From: JANNYA01 sp031422315
GTDB lineage: Bacteria; Pseudomonadota; Gammaproteobacteria; Xanthomonadales; SZUA-5
Assembly: GCA_031422315.1 (NCBI GenBank)
Contig: JANOQN010000053.1
Location: 1 to 64,000 of the forward strand
Direction of reading: 5' to 3'
DNA length: 64,000 bases
Positions 61,847 to 64,000 of this stretch are shown here, one piece after another. The number at the start of each line of letters is the position of its first letter. Positions within the stretch are counted from its first letter, which is position 1. The notes under the pieces were generated by a model. It was not told the origin of the DNA, did not search any database, and was given only the letters and a program-made list of their open reading frames with translations. Made by a program: the position numbers and the translations under genes.

Positions 61847-63661
61847 GTGAAAAAAGTTAATTCGCCTACCGTACTCGCTGTCGCACTTTCATTGATTTGC
61901 GCGCAAGGTTTTGCGCAGTCCAGCCGTGATGCGGTTGATTTAGCGCCCGTCGATAGCAGCAAGCTCAATCTTGAGCCATTAAGTGATTTCAACGATTACA
62001 ACCGTTTGATCATTTACTTCAATGAAAATCGGGGTCAAGAATCGACGATGTATCAGGCGATTGACCGGGCAGCTGCATTAAGCGGATTTAATATCGACTT
62101 TGTGCGACCGGTTTCCACCGGCGGCCAGCTGGTTGAGATTCGCGCGGGTAAAGGCGAAGGCAAAGGTGACGAAGCACGCGTTGACGACAACGTCACGCTC
62201 GCCGTTATGCAAGCACTTTCACGCAATCCGGACGTCAGTTATGTCGAACCCGACGCGCTGATGCAGCCCTTTTTCACCCCGAATGACACCGACTACGCTG
62301 GCAAACAGTGGCACTACTTTGAAGCCACCGGTGGCTTGAACTTGCCCACCGCGTGGGATTCGGCAACCGGCACCGGCGTTACGGTGGCGGTGATTGACAC
62401 CGGCATTACCTCGCATTCGGATTTGAACGGCAATGTGGTAGCAGGCTACGATTTCATCAGCGATGCTGGCGCAGCGCGCGATGGCAACGGTCGTGATTCC
62501 AACCCCGCCGATCAAGGCGATTGGTGGACCAACGCCGAATGCGGCCCACCACCCGCGCCGAATTCGCAAAATTCCAGCTGGCACGGCACGCATGTGGCCG
62601 GCACCATTGCCGCCGTTTCGAATAACAGCAAAGGCGGCGCGGGCGTGGCGTTTAACGCCAAAATCTCCCCGGTGCGCGCACTCGGTAAATGCGGCGGCTC
62701 GCTCTCTGATATTGCTGACGCCATCACCTGGTCGTCCGGCGGCTCAGTCTCCGGCATTCCCGCTAATGGCAATGTCGCGAAAGTCATCAACATGTCGCTC
62801 GGCGGCGGCGGCGCTTGCGGCACCACCTATCAAAACGCGATTACTGGCGCGGTCAATCGCGGCACAGTGGTCATTGTAGCGGCGGGTAATTCCAACACTG
62901 ATGCTTCTTCCGCTCGTCCAGCCAATTGCGCCAATGTGGTCACGGTTGCCGCCACCAATCGCTCCGGCGGCAGGGCCTCGTATTCCAACTTCGGTAGCGT
63001 AGTTGACGTTGCAGCGCCCGGCGGGCAGCTCAGCTCAACTTCCAGCACCGGTGGCATTTACTCGACCCTCAATTCGGGCACGCAAACCCCGAGCGCAGAA
63101 AACTACGCCTATTACCAAGGCACCTCAATGGCAACGCCGCACGTTGCTGGTGTGGCGGCATTGATTTTGTCCAAAGGCAGCAAAACGCCTGCGGAAATTG
63201 AAACGCTGCTGAAAAACAATACCCGCGCCTTCCCCGCCACCTGCTCGCAATGCGGCACCGGTATTGTCGACGCCACTAAAACTATTGCGGCATTGACCGG
63301 CACGCCACCACCGACCGGCGGCAGCTTCTTTGAAAACACCGCTGATTTCACCATCAACGACAACTCAACTATCCAGAGCCCGGTTAGTGTCACAGGACGA
63401 ACCGGAAATTCGTCATCGGCATTGAAAGTCAACGTCACGATTTTCCACACCTATCGCGGCGATTTGCAGCTTGATCTAATTGCGCCTAATGGCACAACGT
63501 ACCGACTCAAGAGCACCAGCAACGACAGTGCCGACAATGTTATCGCGACCTACACCGTGAACGCTTCAGCCGTCGTAGCCAATGGCAGTTGGAAGTTGCA
63601 GGTGAAAGATCTGTTCTCCGGTGATGTGGGCCGACTCGATAAGTGGAGCCTACAGTTCTAG
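61847..63661 (+). CDS. Secreted S8 family serine peptidase (subtilase) with P domain
   Basis: 604 residues from a GTG with AGGA upstream. Signal peptide (LAVALSLICAQGFAQ), inhibitor-like propeptide to about residue 140 (ending DVSYVEPDALMQPF), then the subtilisin domain with Asp184 in VIDTGITSHSDL, His246 in HGTHVAGT and Ser427 in GTSMATPHVAG. A P/Homo B domain (about 495-604) closes the protein, ending KWSLQF. It is probably exported by the type II system as an extracellular protease. Followed by a clear terminator. Confidence 0.96.
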   Translation: MKKVNSPTVLAVALSLICAQGFAQSSRDAVDLAPVDSSKLNLEPLSDFNDYNRLIIYFNENRGQESTMYQAIDRAAALSGFNIDFVRPVSTGGQLVEIRAGKGEGKGDEARVDDNVTLAVMQALSRNPDVSYVEPDALMQPFFTPNDTDYAGKQWHYFEATGGLNLPTAWDSATGTGVTVAVIDTGITSHSDLNGNVVAGYDFISDAGAARDGNGRDSNPADQGDWWTNAECGPPPAPNSQNSSWHGTHVAGTIAAVSNNSKGGAGVAFNAKISPVRALGKCGGSLSDIADAITWSSGGSVSGIPANGNVAKVINMSLGGGGACGTTYQNAITGAVNRGTVVIVAAGNSNTDASSARPANCANVVTVAATNRSGGRASYSNFGSVVDVAAPGGQLSSTSSTGGIYSTLNSGTQTPSAENYAYYQGTSMATPHVAGVAALILSKGSKTPAEIETLLKNNTRAFPATCSQCGTGIVDATKTIAALTGTPPPTGGSFFENTADFTINDNSTIQSPVSVTGRTGNSSSALKVNVTIFHTYRGDLQLDLIAPNGTTYRLKSTSNDSADNVIATYTVNASAVVANGSWKLQVKDLFSGDVGRLDKWSLQF

Positions 63662-63685
63662 TTCCACTACAATTTTGATACGCAA

Positions 63686-63717
63686 ACAAAACCCGCTGCA
63701 AGGCGGGTTTTGTTTTT
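63686..63717 (+). terminator. Rho-independent terminator after the subtilase
   Basis: 11-bp stem with arms ACAAAACCCGC and GCGGGTTTTGT, 6-nt loop, then TTTT. An A-run precedes the stem, so it should act in both directions for the convergent transporter gene. Confidence 0.88.
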
Positions 63718-63762
63718 AGAGGGATGCATTGAAACTGATTTTAGAAGTAGGAACCCACGCGC

Positions 63763-64000
63763 CTAAAACATCAAATTTACCGCCACCAGCGAAACCACCA
63801 GCACCAACGCGACCAGCGGCAAGCCTACGCGTAGATAGTCTTGTCTTGAATAATTGCCGGGCCCGGTAATCATGGCGATCACGGGATTGCCGGCGGTGAA
63901 AAAGTTGTTCGATGCCCCTAATGCGGCGAGTAGCGCAAACTCGGTGGGGTTGCCATTTACGGCTAAGCCGATATTGATCGCCATCGGCACCATCAAAACC
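63763..64000 (-). CDS. SLC13/DASS-type anion or dicarboxylate transporter, C-terminal part
   Basis: The last 79 codons of a gene whose 5' part lies past the window edge. Seen: NGNPTEFALLAALGASNNFFTAGNPV, a helix-loop-helix typical of the second substrate-binding hairpin of SLC13-like carriers, then DYLRVGLPLVALVLVVSLVAVNLMF, the last membrane helix. Substrate cannot be told. Confidence 0.75.
   Translation of the reverse strand, partial: VLMVPMAINIGLAVNGNPTEFALLAALGASNNFFTAGNPVIAMITGPGNYSRQDYLRVGLPLVALVLVVSLVAVNLMF

Overview
The window reads as chromosomal DNA of a moderately GC-rich gammaproteobacterium, most likely of the order Lysobacterales (Xanthomonadales), Rhodanobacteraceae-like. Support: a short-LID adenylate kinase of 187 residues as in Xanthomonas, a dcw cluster with mraY next to ftsW and no murD, petABC followed by sspB, and secreted proteins carrying an F-x-[DN]-G-F-E motif that I associate with this group from memory only. 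MurE carries the DNPR motif of the meso-diaminopimelate type, so the wall is Gram-negative.

Layout. 0.2-4.7 kb (minus): DUF1877 protein, a fused two-domain peptide ABC ATPase with one OppC-type permease, and sucB. 4.9-8.7 kb (plus): exported DUF1800-DUF1501 pair. 8.7-14.0 kb: accessory patch with gene remnants, an LRR-like gene between degenerate inverted repeats, a GDLH-repeat protein of unknown function, a P-domain/FG-GAP exported protein and a frameshifted second copy of the 3' end of the GDLH gene. 14-29 kb: mixed housekeeping and small genes (OmpA-like, LON-domain, mpl, TusA-like, adk, kinase-like phosphotransferase, nucleotidyltransferase, patatin, M28 peptidase, hotdog thioesterase, LplT-PlsC fusion, nrdR, comEA-like). 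29-36 kb: folC, hemC, DegS-type protease, petABC and sspB. 36.7-52.4 kb (minus): near-complete division and cell-wall cluster, mraZ to ftsZ. 52.4-64 kb: upstream region of mraZ with MraZ-type repeats, an interrupted HTH reading frame, a Ser/Thr kinase, a secreted protein ending in NGFE, a lone gspF, ftsEX, a secreted subtilase and the end of an SLC13-like transporter.

How it fits together: the mraZ-ftsZ genes make lipid II precursors and build the divisome; FtsEX couples division to wall hydrolysis; Mpl recycles muropeptides. PetABC is the bc1 complex. The DegS-type protease is a likely envelope-stress sensor protease. Five copies of a roughly 95-220 bp element with inverted arms (CGTCATTCCCGCG type) occupy intergenic spaces. 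I saw no rRNA, tRNA, CRISPR array, transposase or prophage gene.
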